Shown here: one piece after another, positions 8,773-17,053 of the stretch
Position numbering within the stretch: the first letter of the stretch is position 1
Layout of the letters: each line of letters starts with the position of its first letter
Source of the DNA: an uncultured Clostridia bacterium
GTDB taxonomy: Bacteria > Bacillota > Clostridia > Oscillospirales > Acutalibacteraceae
Length of the DNA stretch: 59,430 nucleotides
NCBI GenBank assembly: GCA_944384815.1
Contig: CALWUW010000019.1
Location: 1-59,430 of the forward strand
Reading direction: 5' to 3'
The notes under the pieces: model-generated
Database searches by the model: none
What the model was told of the DNA's origin: nothing
Seen by the model: the letters and a program-made list of their open reading frames with translations, nothing else
Made by a program: the position numbers and the translations under genes

Positions 8773-9882
8773 TTAGTTGAGGATGGTCTTCTCCGTCTCT
8801 TTGTCGAAGAGATGCATCTTCTTCAGATCGAAAGCGATCTTGATGGTATCGCCGGACTTGGCGGTGGAGGTGGGCTCTACGCGAGCAGTGAAAGCGCTGC
8901 CCTCGCAGGTCAGATACAGATAGATCTCAGCGCCCATCAGCTCGGTTACGTCAACGTTAGCATCTACGAAGCCTTCGCTGATCTTGGCGAGAAACTCAGG
9001 ATCGTCATGTACGTCTTCCGGACGGATGCCGAACACAACTTCCTTACCCACATAATCTTCCAACTCCGGAACCACCTTATCCTTGGGGATCTTAATGGAG
9101 TACTGGCCGAATACCATAGTGTAATCGTCGCCTTCCTTGGCGATGCTTACGTTTACAAAGTTCATTTGAGGAGATCCCATGAAGCCGGCTACGAATTCGT
9201 TTACCGGATAATCATACAGGTTCTGGGGAGTATCTACCTGCTGAATGAAGCCGTCCTTCATAACCACGATGCGGTCACCCATGGTCATAGCTTCCGTCTG
9301 ATCGTGAGTAACGTAGATGAAGGTGGTGCCCAGTCTCTTATGTAACTTGGCGATCTCGGTTCTCATCTGGGCACGCAGCTTAGCGTCCAGGTTGGAGAGC
9401 GGTTCGTCCAGCAAGAATACCTTAGGATCACGAACGATAGCACGGCCCAGGGCAACACGCTGTCTCTGGCCACCGGAAAGAGCCTTGGGCTTTCTGTCCA
9501 GCAGATGGGAGATGTCCAGGATGCGGGCGGCTTCTTCTACACGGCGCTTGATCTCATCCTTGGGAGTCTTGCGCAGCTTCAGGCCGAAAGCCATGTTGTC
9601 ATATACGGTCATATGGGGATACAGAGCGTAGTTCTGGAACACCATGGCGATGTCACGATCCTTAGGAGCAACATCGTTGGCCAGGGTATCGCCAATGTAC
9701 AGTTCGCCCTTGCTGATCTCTTCCAGACCGGCGATCATTCTCAGAGTGGTGGACTTACCGCAGCCGGAAGGTCCTACCAGAATGATGAACTCAGTATCCG
9801 CGATTTCCAGGTTAAAGTCCGTAACGGCCGTTACGCCGCCGTCATAAATTTTATAGACGTTTTTTAAAGTTACGCTTGCCAT
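8773..9882 (-). CDS. Multi-sugar ABC transporter ATP-binding protein (MsmX/UgpC-like)
   Basis: 369-aa ABC ATPase of the carbohydrate uptake (CUT1) type. Walker A GPSGCGKST (about 38-46), signature LSGGQRQRVALGRAI (about 135-149), Walker B VFLLDEPLSNLD (about 155-166), then C-terminal OB-fold/TOBE regulatory domains (about 240-360) with the GIRPEDV motif. No permease or binding protein is nearby, so it probably serves several distant sugar importers, as MsmX does in Bacillus subtilis. Monocistronic: AGGAGG SD 6 nt before ATG, strong terminator. Its codon usage and promoter context suggest high expression (inference). Confidence 0.93.
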   Translation of the reverse strand: MASVTLKNVYKIYDGGVTAVTDFNLEIADTEFIILVGPSGCGKSTTLRMIAGLEEISKGELYIGDTLANDVAPKDRDIAMVFQNYALYPHMTVYDNMAFGLKLRKTPKDEIKRRVEEAARILDISHLLDRKPKALSGGQRQRVALGRAIVRDPKVFLLDEPLSNLDAKLRAQMRTEIAKLHKRLGTTFIYVTHDQTEAMTMGDRIVVMKDGFIQQVDTPQNLYDYPVNEFVAGFMGSPQMNFVNVSIAKEGDDYTMVFGQYSIKIPKDKVVPELEDYVGKEVVFGIRPEDVHDDPEFLAKISEGFVDANVDVTELMGAEIYLYLTCEGSAFTARVEPTSTAKSGDTIKIAFDLKKMHLFDKETEKTILN

Positions 9883-9947
9883 AATAATCCTCCTGAAATT
9901 CTACATTGTGGAAGCTCTACAGGAAAGCCTCCGCTTTCATGTACACT

Positions 9948-9956
9948 ATCATACCA
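9948..9956 (-). promoter_or_regulatory. Extended -10 promoter of the ABC ATPase gene
   Basis: TGGTATGAT on the minus strand is an extended -10 element. No good -35 lies 17 bp upstream, as is common for this class. The leader would be about 60 nt. Confidence 0.4.
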
Positions 9957-10050
9957 GAAATCTTCGGTTTTTAACAGACGTTTTTTGCCCAAAAAAACGG
10001 AATCAGGTTTATGTGAATGTGACAAATTCAAAATATCCTTTGAAATTTTG

Positions 10051-10809
10051 TTAAAATTGCCCCTTTTCATCCGGAAACGGCTGAAAAACCAGCTGCGCCT
10101 CCTGCGGAGACAGGGGTTTAGCCTCCCCGGGGGCCAGGGTTTCATCCAGAAGCAGGGCGCCGATCTGCAGCCGTTTCAGCTCCAAAACCGTTCTTCCCAC
10201 GCCTTTGAACATCCGCTTTACCTGGTGAAATTTCCCTTCCCGGATCCGCACCTGCACCGTATGGGAACCGTTTTCCTCTCCCGGGGGCAAAAGAAGCTCT
10301 GCCGGAAGGCAGGTAAGATCCGGCAGCCTGAGCCCTTCCCGGAACAAGTTCTGCTCCCCGGTTCCCACCGGCCCGTCCAGCTTCGCCTGATACAATTTCC
10401 ACACATGGCTGCGGGGCGCCAGCATTTTGTGGGCAAAATCTCCGTCATCCGTTAAAAGCAGCAGGCCGGTGGTATCCTTGTCCAACCTTCCTGCAGGGAA
10501 GATGCCCCGCCGGGAAAGCTCCGGAGGCAGCAGATCCACCACCGTCTTCGCCTTGGGATCCTGTGAAGCGGAAAGCACCCCTTGGGGCTTGTTCATCATC
10601 AGATACACGTGCTTCTGCAGCCGGAGAGGGGTTCCCTGCACGGTGAGAACGTCGTTTTCCGGATCTGCCTTTTCCTCCGGACGCCGGACGGGAACTCCGT
10701 TTCGGGCCACATGTCCTTTTCGCACCAGGCTTCCCGCTTCCTTCCGGCTGATTCCCAAATGCAGAGCCAGCAGCTTATCCAACCGCTCCAAACGTCCTTT
10801 CTCCTCCAT
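10051..10809 (-). CDS. rsuA: 16S rRNA pseudouridine synthase, RsuA/RluB family
   Basis: Converts a uridine in rRNA (U516 of 16S in E. coli RsuA) to pseudouridine. The 252-aa product has an N-terminal S4 RNA-binding domain (about 8-65), the catalytic motif GRLDKDTTGLLLLTDDG (about 142-158; Asp is the nucleophile) and the C-terminal KFHQVKRMF motif. Whether the target is 16S or 23S cannot be fixed from sequence alone. It has its own promoter and an AGAGGA SD 9 nt before ATG. Confidence 0.9.
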   Translation of the reverse strand: MEEKGRLERLDKLLALHLGISRKEAGSLVRKGHVARNGVPVRRPEEKADPENDVLTVQGTPLRLQKHVYLMMNKPQGVLSASQDPKAKTVVDLLPPELSRRGIFPAGRLDKDTTGLLLLTDDGDFAHKMLAPRSHVWKLYQAKLDGPVGTGEQNLFREGLRLPDLTCLPAELLLPPGEENGSHTVQVRIREGKFHQVKRMFKGVGRTVLELKRLQIGALLLDETLAPGEAKPLSPQEAQLVFQPFPDEKGQF

Positions 10810-10841
10810 GCTTCCGTTCCTCTTTTCATTTCTTTCCCACT

Positions 10842-10870
10842 ATTATAAAGGAAAGAAACCGTTTCCTCAA
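10842..10870 (-). promoter_or_regulatory. Promoter of rsuA
   Basis: TTGAGG (10865-10870) and TATAAT (10842-10847), spacer 17 bp, about 33 nt before the rsuA start. Confidence 0.65.
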
Positions 10871-11087
10871 GCCCAATGTCTCCCACAGCCGGTATTGGCA
10901 ACTTGTTTTCTGTTCTGTTTTCCGTTTTCTCTTTCCGGCTTCCGCTCCAGGCCTCCTGCCTCCAGGTTTCCGGGTTTCTTTCTCCCTTTTCCGGATTCCG
11001 GCTGCTTTCCGGCGCAAAGGAAAATTCTGCCTTTACGCCGGAAATGCGCCGGAAAGCAGCCAGGAGCGCGGGAGATTTCCCAAACCG

Positions 11088-11711
11088 TCAATCGGAAGGC
11101 CAGGCATCCTCCGGCACCACAGGGGCCTCGGCAGAAGCCGTGCTTTCCACAGCGGCTTCGCTTGTCTGAGGCGCTGCACTTCCCGCCGAAGAAGCGCTTT
11201 CACCGGACACTGCACCTGCAGAAGAACTTTCGCCAGCTTCCGGCAGATGACTCTCCTCTCCGGGAGCCCCCGGGAAACCATACTGGAATCCGTCGATCTC
11301 CGCGCTGCTAATGTCGCCTCCGATGATCTGCCCCTCACAGACCAGCAAAGTCGCCTGCACATGTTCCTCTCCCGGGTAATTCAGCACGGTATACACCCAT
11401 TTCCGGCACTCTTTTCCCGCATAAGGTTCCAGATCCATCTGGTTCTGCTCCTTCTGCAGCTGATTATACCGGGTGTACACTTCGCCGAACTCTTCGGGGA
11501 TGGTAATATCCTCAAACTCCTCCGGCTCTTCCGCCACCTGCCAGCCGTATTGCAGCAAAAATGTGATCCGCTGGCTGTTGGTATCCCCCGGGATTCCTCC
11601 GGAAAGCTCCGGCTTCATGCTGCTCACCAGGAACCACGCCACCAGAACCAGAAGAAGTCCTCCCAACGCCGCCATCCATGTCTTTTTGGCTTTCACAGAA
11701 ACCACAAACAT
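11088..11711 (-). CDS. DUF4830-type membrane-anchored protein of unknown function
   Basis: 207-aa protein. One N-terminal membrane helix follows a short basic N-terminus (about 8-30, TWMAALGGLLLVLVAWFLVS). An extracytoplasmic domain (about 45-145) starting QRITFLLQYGWQVAEEP resembles DUF4830. A long Ser/Ala/Glu-rich, probably disordered tail (about 150-207) ends at PSD. The ATG at 11711 is chosen for its AGGAGG SD 6 nt upstream; in-frame codons further upstream lack one. It lies downstream of hsp20 but beyond that gene's terminator. Function unknown; similar proteins occur in Clostridia. Confidence 0.75.
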   Translation of the reverse strand: MFVVSVKAKKTWMAALGGLLLVLVAWFLVSSMKPELSGGIPGDTNSQRITFLLQYGWQVAEEPEEFEDITIPEEFGEVYTRYNQLQKEQNQMDLEPYAGKECRKWVYTVLNYPGEEHVQATLLVCEGQIIGGDISSAEIDGFQYGFPGAPGEESHLPEAGESSSAGAVSGESASSAGSAAPQTSEAAVESTASAEAPVVPEDAWPSD

Positions 11712-11825
11712 TCCGTCTCCTCCTTTCTCCGTTTCTGCCCATATATATGCGGCGGCGGCCGTTCTTATTCGGTGCTTTTCAGGCTTCCCCTTCCAAGAAA
11801 AACCATGCAGGCAACAAACAGGCAA

Positions 11826-11856
11826 CAAAAAAAAGGCCGCCCCTTTCGGGGCGGCC
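11826..11856 (-). terminator. Terminator after hsp20
   Basis: A perfect 9-bp GC stem (11835-11843 with 11848-11856), TTTC/GAAA loop, then eight or more U on the minus strand. Confidence 0.92.
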
Positions 11857-11870
11857 AAAGGAGAGACCGC

Positions 11871-12317
11871 TTATTCGATGGTCACGGCATGTTTTTCCGG
11901 CAGGCTTTGCTGGCTCTTCTTGGGAATGGAGATCCTCAGGATCCCGTCCTCCAGTTTGGCCCGGACATCTTCTTCCTTCACGCCCTGGCCAACATAAAAG
12001 CTGCGGCTGCACTGGCCGGTGTAGCGCTCTCTGCGCACATACTTTCCTTCCTCATTCTTTTCTTCCTTTTCCGTACCCTTGGAAGCACGAATGGTCAGGT
12101 ATCCGTTCTCCACGGTGGCTTCTATGTCTTCCTTACGGAACCCGGGCAGATCCACATCCAGTTCATAGGAATCCTCTTTCTCCCGCACATCCGTCTTCAT
12201 CAGGTTTGCACCATGCTTGCCGTACAGCGGGTTTTTCCGGTTCCATACAGGCACCATAGCAAACGCATCTTCAAACACATCATCCCACAAATTTTCTCCA
12301 AACAAACTAGGCAACAT
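11871..12317 (-). CDS. hsp18: Small heat-shock protein, Hsp20/alpha-crystallin family
   Basis: ATP-independent holdase that binds unfolding proteins in the cytoplasm. The 148-aa product has the usual clostridial Hsp18 form: a short Phe-rich N-terminus, the alpha-crystallin domain (about 40-135, containing ELDVDLPGFRKEDIEATVENG and DGILRISIPK) and a short tail. GGAGG SD 8 nt before ATG. It has a consensus promoter overlapped by a CIRCE-like inverted repeat, and a 147-nt leader with small hairpins that may also act thermally (inference). Symbol by analogy with Clostridium hsp18. Confidence 0.93.
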   Translation of the reverse strand: MLPSLFGENLWDDVFEDAFAMVPVWNRKNPLYGKHGANLMKTDVREKEDSYELDVDLPGFRKEDIEATVENGYLTIRASKGTEKEEKNEEGKYVRRERYTGQCSRSFYVGQGVKEEDVRAKLEDGILRISIPKKSQQSLPEKHAVTIE

Positions 12318-12470
12318 ACTTCATTCCTCCATTCTTAATTTCACTCGTAGCTGTGGGGAATTCTCCTCGCATGGGCGAGTGCCGTTACCCAAACCGGTTT
12401 TCCCGGCTGCACCTTTTGAGAAGGGAACCTTTCATTTATCTTTTTTCTCTTCTTTTCTAGGTACAACCTT

Positions 12471-12499
12471 ATTATATGCTCGATTTTTAGCAGAGTCAA
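12471..12499 (-). promoter_or_regulatory. Sigma-A promoter of hsp20
   Basis: TTGACT (12494-12499), 17-bp spacer, TATAAT (12471-12476). Confidence 0.8.
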
Positions 12500-12513
12500 G
12501 AGGATAGTGCTAA
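12487..12513 (-). promoter_or_regulatory. CIRCE-like HrcA operator at the hsp20 promoter
   Basis: The minus strand reads TTAGCACTA, 9 nt, CTCTGCTAA. Against the CIRCE consensus TTAGCACTC-N9-GAGTGCTAA this is 8/9 and 6/9 with exact 9-9-9 geometry. It covers the -35 box and part of the spacer, where a repressor would block polymerase. Confidence 0.65.
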
Positions 12514-12568
12514 ATTTACAAAACCATAAAATTTCGTTCATATCTTATGCGATTTTCCCCTGAAAACG

Positions 12569-12601
12569 AAAAAGACAGCCCCACGAAACCGTGGGGCTGT
12601 C
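12569..12601 (-). terminator. Terminator after the EF-G paralogue
   Basis: A perfect 12-bp stem (12574-12585 with 12590-12601), 4-nt loop and five U on the minus strand. Confidence 0.9.
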
Positions 12602-12627
12602 TGCTGCCGATCTGGCTTTTGAGTTTC

Positions 12628-14697
12628 TTATTCGTCGTTTTCTGCCTTAGCCGCCTCAATGACCTTCTGCGCCACCATAGACGGCGCCTCCTCATACCGG
12701 GCAAACTGGAACGTAAACCGCCCTCTGCCCTGGGTGCACTGACGGATAAAGGTGGTAAAATCATACATCTCCGCCTCGGGAACATCCGCCTCGATGGTCT
12801 GATACCCTGCTTCCGCCGGGTTCATGCCCAAAACGCGGCCGCGGCGCTTATTGATCTCACCCATTACATCACCCATGTTGGCGTCGGGAACCGTCACCTG
12901 CAAGGTGCCGATGGGTTCCAGCAGAACCGGGCTGGCCTGGGGCATACCGGCCTTATACGCCAGGGACGCCGCCGTCTTAAAGGCCATTTCCGAAGAGTCC
13001 ACCGGATGATAGGAGCCGTCGTACAGAGTGGCCCGAAGCCCTACCACCGGATAACCGGCCAGAGGTCCTTTAGCAATGCATTCCCGCAGCCCTTTTTCTA
13101 CCGCCGGGAAGAAGCCCTTGGGAACGGATCCGCCTACTACCCGCTCGCCGAATTCCATGGACTCGCTGTCGCAGGGTTCAAATTCGATCCACACATCGCC
13201 GAACTGACCGTGGCCGCCGGTCTGCTTCTTATGCCGCCCCTGCACGGAGACCTTTTTGCGGATAGTCTCTCTGTAAGCCACCTTCGGCTGCTTCAGCTCC
13301 ACATCTACGCCGAACTTGGAGCGCAGCTTGGAAACGATCACATCCAGGTGCTGCTCGCCCAGGCCGGACAAAAGCATCTGCCGGGTCTCGGGGTCGTTTC
13401 TGTAGCGAATGCTGGGATCCTCTTCCAGAAGCCGGAAAATTCCCTGGGCTGCCTTGTCTTCCTCGCCTTTGTTTTTGGGTGTCACAGCCATGGTAAGGGT
13501 GGGAACCGGATAGGTGATGCCGTCCAGAACCACTTTTCGAGTGGGCGCGCACAGGGTATCCCCGGTGTTGACGCCGGAAAGCTTCAGCACAGCGCCGATG
13601 TCTCCCGCAACCAAAGCAGGAACATCCTCCTGCTTCTTGCCCCGCATCACTACCACCTTGCCGATGCGCTCCGTGTTGCCGGTACGCATATCCACCAGCT
13701 GGCTGTCCGGGGTGATTTTTCCGGAAACTACCTTCAGGTAGGAAATTTTACCCACAAAGGGATCCGCTACGGTTTTGAATACCAGCGCCGCCGCAGCGCC
13801 GTCCTCGTTCACGGAAAGCTCCACAGGATCCCCGTTTACGTCCGCGCCGATCTCTCCGGCCTTTTCCGCGGCGCTGGGGGCCAGCCAAACCAGGCCGTTC
13901 ATAAACTGCTCCATGCCCCGCATCAGCATAGCGTCCCCGCAGAATACTGGGGTAATAGCGCCGGACTTCACGCCCTGGCTGACGCCTACGATCACTTCTT
14001 CCGGCGTAAACTCCTCGCCGGAGAAATACTTTTCAAACATTTCCTCGCTGGTTTCCGCCACAGCCTCATAAATAGCCGTGCGCAGGCCTTCCAGACGGTC
14101 TCCCATATCGGGCATTTTCACTTCCACCGGAGCGCCGCCGGAATAGTCATAAGCTTTGTATTCCAAAACGTTGATGTAAATATTGGCCTGCCCGTCCACA
14201 ATAAACGGAACCACCACCGGGCAGATGGAAGGGCCGAAGGAAGCCTTCAGGTCCTCAAACACCCGGTAGAAACGGGCGCTTTCATCGCACAGACCGTTAA
14301 CGAAAAACATCTTGGAAAGCCCTCTGGCGGAAGCCGCGGCAAAAGCCTTTTCCGTGCCCACAGCCACGCCGTCCTTTCCGGATACGGTGATCAGCACACT
14401 GTCCGCCGCCCGGATGGCTTCACACATGCTGCCCTCGAAATCAAAGAGGCCGGGAGCGTCGATCAGATTGATCTTTTTATTTTTCCATTCCACAGGAGCC
14501 ACAGCCGCTCCTACGGTTGTTTTTCTGCGGATTTCTTCCGGATCAAAGTCACAGACGGTGTTTCCGTCACTGATTTTTCCCCGCCGCTCCGTGGCGCCGG
14601 AGAGATACAGCATGGCTTCCGCGATGGATGTCTTCCCCGAGCCGCTGTGCCCGGCGATAGCTACATTCAATATGTTCTTAGCATTGTATTGTTTCAT
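12628..14697 (-). CDS. EF-G-like translation GTPase (FusA2-type paralogue)
   Basis: 689-aa GTPase with EF-G domain order: G domain, domain II, III, IV and V. The P-loop is GHSGSGKTS (about 16-24), unlike the AHIDAGKTT of canonical EF-G, and G3 is DAPG. The G4 guanine-recognition motif NKxD is replaced by NGLC (in FFVNGLCDE, about 130). These traits place it with the clostridial EF-G paralogues rather than the essential translocase; it is not in an rpsL-rpsG-tuf cluster. The role of this subfamily is unclear (recycling or a stress-time factor are possibilities). Start at ATG 14697 with an AAGGGG SD 7 nt upstream. Own promoter and terminator. Confidence 0.9.
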   Translation of the reverse strand: MKQYNAKNILNVAIAGHSGSGKTSIAEAMLYLSGATERRGKISDGNTVCDFDPEEIRRKTTVGAAVAPVEWKNKKINLIDAPGLFDFEGSMCEAIRAADSVLITVSGKDGVAVGTEKAFAAASARGLSKMFFVNGLCDESARFYRVFEDLKASFGPSICPVVVPFIVDGQANIYINVLEYKAYDYSGGAPVEVKMPDMGDRLEGLRTAIYEAVAETSEEMFEKYFSGEEFTPEEVIVGVSQGVKSGAITPVFCGDAMLMRGMEQFMNGLVWLAPSAAEKAGEIGADVNGDPVELSVNEDGAAAALVFKTVADPFVGKISYLKVVSGKITPDSQLVDMRTGNTERIGKVVVMRGKKQEDVPALVAGDIGAVLKLSGVNTGDTLCAPTRKVVLDGITYPVPTLTMAVTPKNKGEEDKAAQGIFRLLEEDPSIRYRNDPETRQMLLSGLGEQHLDVIVSKLRSKFGVDVELKQPKVAYRETIRKKVSVQGRHKKQTGGHGQFGDVWIEFEPCDSESMEFGERVVGGSVPKGFFPAVEKGLRECIAKGPLAGYPVVGLRATLYDGSYHPVDSSEMAFKTAASLAYKAGMPQASPVLLEPIGTLQVTVPDANMGDVMGEINKRRGRVLGMNPAEAGYQTIEADVPEAEMYDFTTFIRQCTQGRGRFTFQFARYEEAPSMVAQKVIEAAKAENDE

Positions 14698-14759
14698 GGT
14701 CAAGCCCCTTTCGGATAAATTGGTACAACTTTGACAATCCATTTGCCCAATGTGCCATA

Positions 14760-14788
14760 ATTATATCGCATATTCACAGCATTGGCAA
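14760..14788 (-). promoter_or_regulatory. Promoter of the EF-G paralogue
   Basis: TTGCCA (14783-14788), 17-bp spacer, TATAAT (14760-14765); leader about 55 nt. Confidence 0.75.
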
Positions 14789-14980
14789 TCCCTGTTTCGA
14801 GAAAATTAACAATTCTATGCCAATTATATTCGCTGTTATTTGTACAAAACGCAGATATTTTTTCTTTTTGCCCTGGTCTTTTTCCTATTTTGTTTTCAAA
14901 AAGCACCAAAATTTTTCCTTTATCCTCACCAAAAAAAGCCTTTTCCAGCCGAGAAAATCCTTTTTCCCGGCGCTTTCGCA

Positions 14981-15009
14981 TTGAAAGGAGCCGAGGAAAG
15001 GAGTACAAT
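14981..15009 (+). promoter_or_regulatory. Promoter of azlCD
   Basis: TTGAAA (14981-14986), 17-bp spacer, TACAAT (15004-15009). The leader of about 95 nt contains small GC-rich inverted repeats. Between this and the divergent EF-G promoter the spacer is AT-rich with no further element seen. Confidence 0.65.
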
Positions 15010-15112
15010 AGTGATTGTCCGCTGTGGCCGGAACAGATCCGGAACTCGGGCGGATATCCGGGCAGGACCCACGGTTCTGCCTTCTTTGCTGATTTTGATT
15101 TGGAGGGTATTC

Positions 15113-15904
15113 ATGGAAAACCGATATATGCTTGGATTTCGGCACGGCATTCCCATTGCCCTGGGGTATTTTTCCGTAAGCATGGCCTTTGGCATTCTGG
15201 CTGTGGCGGACGGGCTTTCCCCCTGGCAGGCGGTGCTGATCTCCCTGACCAATCTGACCTCTGCCGGGCAGTTCGCCGGCCTTTCTGTTATCACCGCGGG
15301 AGGTTCTCTGGCGGAAATGGCTTTCACCCAGCTGATCGTAAACCTTCGCTATGCGCTGATGTCCCTTTCTCTTTCTCAGAAGCTGCATTCTTCCGTGGGG
15401 ACCTTAAAGCGCTGCGTCATCGCCTTTGGAAACACCGACGAGATTTTCGCCGTAGCCAGCTCCCAGAGGCAGTCCCTGGGCTTTTTCTATATGCTGGGGC
15501 TGATCTCCTCCCCCATTTTAGGCTGGAGTGCCGGCACTCTTACCGGCGCCGTAGCCAGCACCATCCTTCCTATTTTCATCCGCAGCGCCTTGGGCGTGGC
15601 GCTGTACGGCATGTTTGTGGCCATTGTGGTGCCGCCTATGAAACGCCGTCACTCCATTCGGGTGGTGGTGGCCATTTCCCTGCTGCTGAGCACCGCTCTC
15701 ACCTATCTGCCCTACCTTTCCTCCTTCCTTTCCTCGGGCACGCTGATCATCCTGTGCACCCTGGCAGCCGCCGGGCTGGGCGCGGCGCTGTTCCCTTTGA
15801 AAGAAGAGGATATGGAGGACCCGGCTGAAGCTTCTCCGGAAGCCGCTTCGGAAGAAGCCCAGGCGGCCGCTTCCCAAAAAACGGAAAAGGAGGTCACCCC
15901 ATGA
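15113..15904 (+). CDS. azlC: Branched-chain amino-acid export protein AzlC
   Basis: Large subunit of the AzlCD exporter for branched-chain amino acids and analogues. The 263-aa membrane protein begins RYMLGFRHGIPIALGYFSVSMAFG, the family signature, and has 6-7 hydrophobic helices. The ATG at 15113 is chosen for the GGAGGG SD 6 nt upstream and homology to the usual AzlC N-terminus. The C-terminal 30 residues are Glu/Ala-rich. Its stop overlaps the azlD start by 4 nt. Confidence 0.93.
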   Translation: MENRYMLGFRHGIPIALGYFSVSMAFGILAVADGLSPWQAVLISLTNLTSAGQFAGLSVITAGGSLAEMAFTQLIVNLRYALMSLSLSQKLHSSVGTLKRCVIAFGNTDEIFAVASSQRQSLGFFYMLGLISSPILGWSAGTLTGAVASTILPIFIRSALGVALYGMFVAIVVPPMKRRHSIRVVVAISLLLSTALTYLPYLSSFLSSGTLIILCTLAAAGLGAALFPLKEEDMEDPAEASPEAASEEAQAAASQKTEKEVTP

Positions 15905-16227
15905 TCTATGCCTATATTGCCGTAATGGCTCTGGTCACCTACCTGATCCGTATGCTGCCCCTGACGCTTTTCCAGAAGAAGATCCGGAATGTGTATATTC
16001 GCTCTTTTCTGTACTATGTTCCCTACGCCTGCCTGGCAGCCATGACCTTCCCCGCCATTCTTTCCGCCACGTCCTCTCCCATTTCTGCGGCGGTGGGGCT
16101 TTTGGTGGCGGTCGCGCTGGCGCTTTGGGAAAAAGGGCTTTTGACAGTGGCTGTCGGCGCCTGCGCCGCCGTGTTCCTTACAGAGCAGGTCCTTACCCTT
16201 TTCCTCCATCAACCTCTGTTTGGTTGA
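15901..16227 (+). CDS. azlD: Branched-chain amino-acid transport protein AzlD
   Basis: Small membrane subunit of AzlCD. 108 aa with about four hydrophobic segments; opens AYIAVMALVTYLIRMLPLTL, as in the family (the Arg-Met-Leu-Pro motif is typical). Start overlaps the azlC stop (ATGA), so it is translationally coupled. Followed by an 8-nt repeat array and a shared hairpin. Confidence 0.93.
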   Translation: MIYAYIAVMALVTYLIRMLPLTLFQKKIRNVYIRSFLYYVPYACLAAMTFPAILSATSSPISAAVGLLVAVALALWEKGLLTVAVGACAAVFLTEQVLTLFLHQPLFG

Positions 16228-16232
16228 TAGTA

Positions 16233-16280
16233 ACCCTGCAAGCCTGCAACCCTACAGGCCAGCAAGCCAACAAGCCTTCC
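16233..16280. repeat. 8-nt imperfect tandem array after azlD
   Basis: Six consecutive octamers with no indels: ACCCTGCA, AGCCTGCA, ACCCTACA, GGCCAGCA, AGCCAACA, AGCCTTCC. This fills the first part of the 307-nt spacer between the convergent azlD and rimI. Confidence 0.65.
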
Positions 16281-16359
16281 CCGGGGCCTTTTCCAAAGCT
16301 TTCAGCCTGCCAACCTTGTTGTTTGCCGTTTGCCCTTCCCCTTTCCCTTTTTTCCTGGC

Positions 16360-16404
16360 AAAAAACAACCGTCGGATGCCCTTCCCGGGCTTCCGGCGGT
16401 TTTC
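16360..16404. terminator. Bidirectional terminator between azlD and rimI
   Basis: Outer arms 16367-16376 and 16392-16401 pair with a wobble or mismatch, with an inner GCCC/GGGC. Four T follow on the plus strand and six on the minus strand (16360-16365 complement). Confidence 0.55.
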
Positions 16405-16512
16405 GCTTTGTATCGGTTTTATGGAGCGCTTTCCCAGGGTCTGCCGCCTGCTGTCTATTAGCTGGAAGTCCCTGGGTTTACGGCTTATGGACTTGTGGCT
16501 CCGCGGCTTTAC

Positions 16513-16566
16513 GGCTTCCGGTGGCTTCCCGGGCTTACTGGACCTCCCGGACTTCCCGGGCTTCGT
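16513..16566. repeat. 9-nt array across the rimI stop codon
   Basis: Six 9-nt units such as TGGCTTCCC, GGACCTCCC, GGACTTCCC run from outside the gene through its stop codon (16535) into the last codons, where they give the EAREVREVQ tail. Confidence 0.55.
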
Positions 16567-17053
16567 CCCCTTCCTTTTCCGAAGAAAGAAAGCAGGTCAG
16601 CAGCAAAGCGTCCTCCCGGGGATGGGTGTAAAAATCCTTCCGCCGGCCCACCGGCTGAAACCCCAGGGAGCGATACAACCCCAGAGCTGCCTGGTTGGAC
16701 GGGCGCACCTCCAGTGTAACAAAAAGCCCATTCTGTTCCCGGGCCCAATCCAGAAGGGACTCCACCAGCTTCCGCCCTACGCCGGCCCCGCGGGATTCCG
16801 GGAACACCGCCACGTTGTCCACATAGCATTCCCCGCACACCGCGTGCATTCCCGCGTAGCCCAAAACCTTCCGGCAGGAGCCTTCCCCCTCCTCTCCATT
16901 TTCTCCCGCCTCTGCTACACGGAATACCGCTGTGGGGTTTTCCAGCTCCGCTTCCAGGCCCTCCCGGGTCCAGGGTTCTGAAAAACAAATGGCTTCCAGC
17001 CGGGCCAGCTCCGGGATATGCCGTTTTTCCATGGGTACGATCCCAACTGTCAA
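16535..17053 (-). CDS. rimI: Ribosomal protein S18 alanine N-acetyltransferase
   Basis: 172-aa GNAT enzyme, cytoplasmic, predicted to acetylate the N-terminal Ala of ribosomal protein S18. Starts TVGIVPMEKRHIPELARLEAICFSEPW, typical of RimI; the acetyl-CoA motif is VFPESRGAGVGRKLVESLL (about 95-113), followed by EVRPSNQAALGLYRSLGF (about 126-143). Start overlaps the rlmA stop by 4 nt. It normally sits with tsaBDE; here it ends a polA-rlmA-rimI operon. A generic GNAT function is the alternative. Confidence 0.88.
   Translation of the reverse strand: MTVGIVPMEKRHIPELARLEAICFSEPWTREGLEAELENPTAVFRVAEAGENGEEGEGSCRKVLGYAGMHAVCGECYVDNVAVFPESRGAGVGRKLVESLLDWAREQNGLFVTLEVRPSNQAALGLYRSLGFQPVGRRKDFYTHPREDALLLTCFLSSEKEGDEAREVREVQ

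Noticed and set aside
11712-11858. N-terminal extension of the DUF4830 protein
   Set aside because: The extra residues cross the hsp20 terminator and lack a ribosome site, whereas ATG 11711 has AGGAGG.
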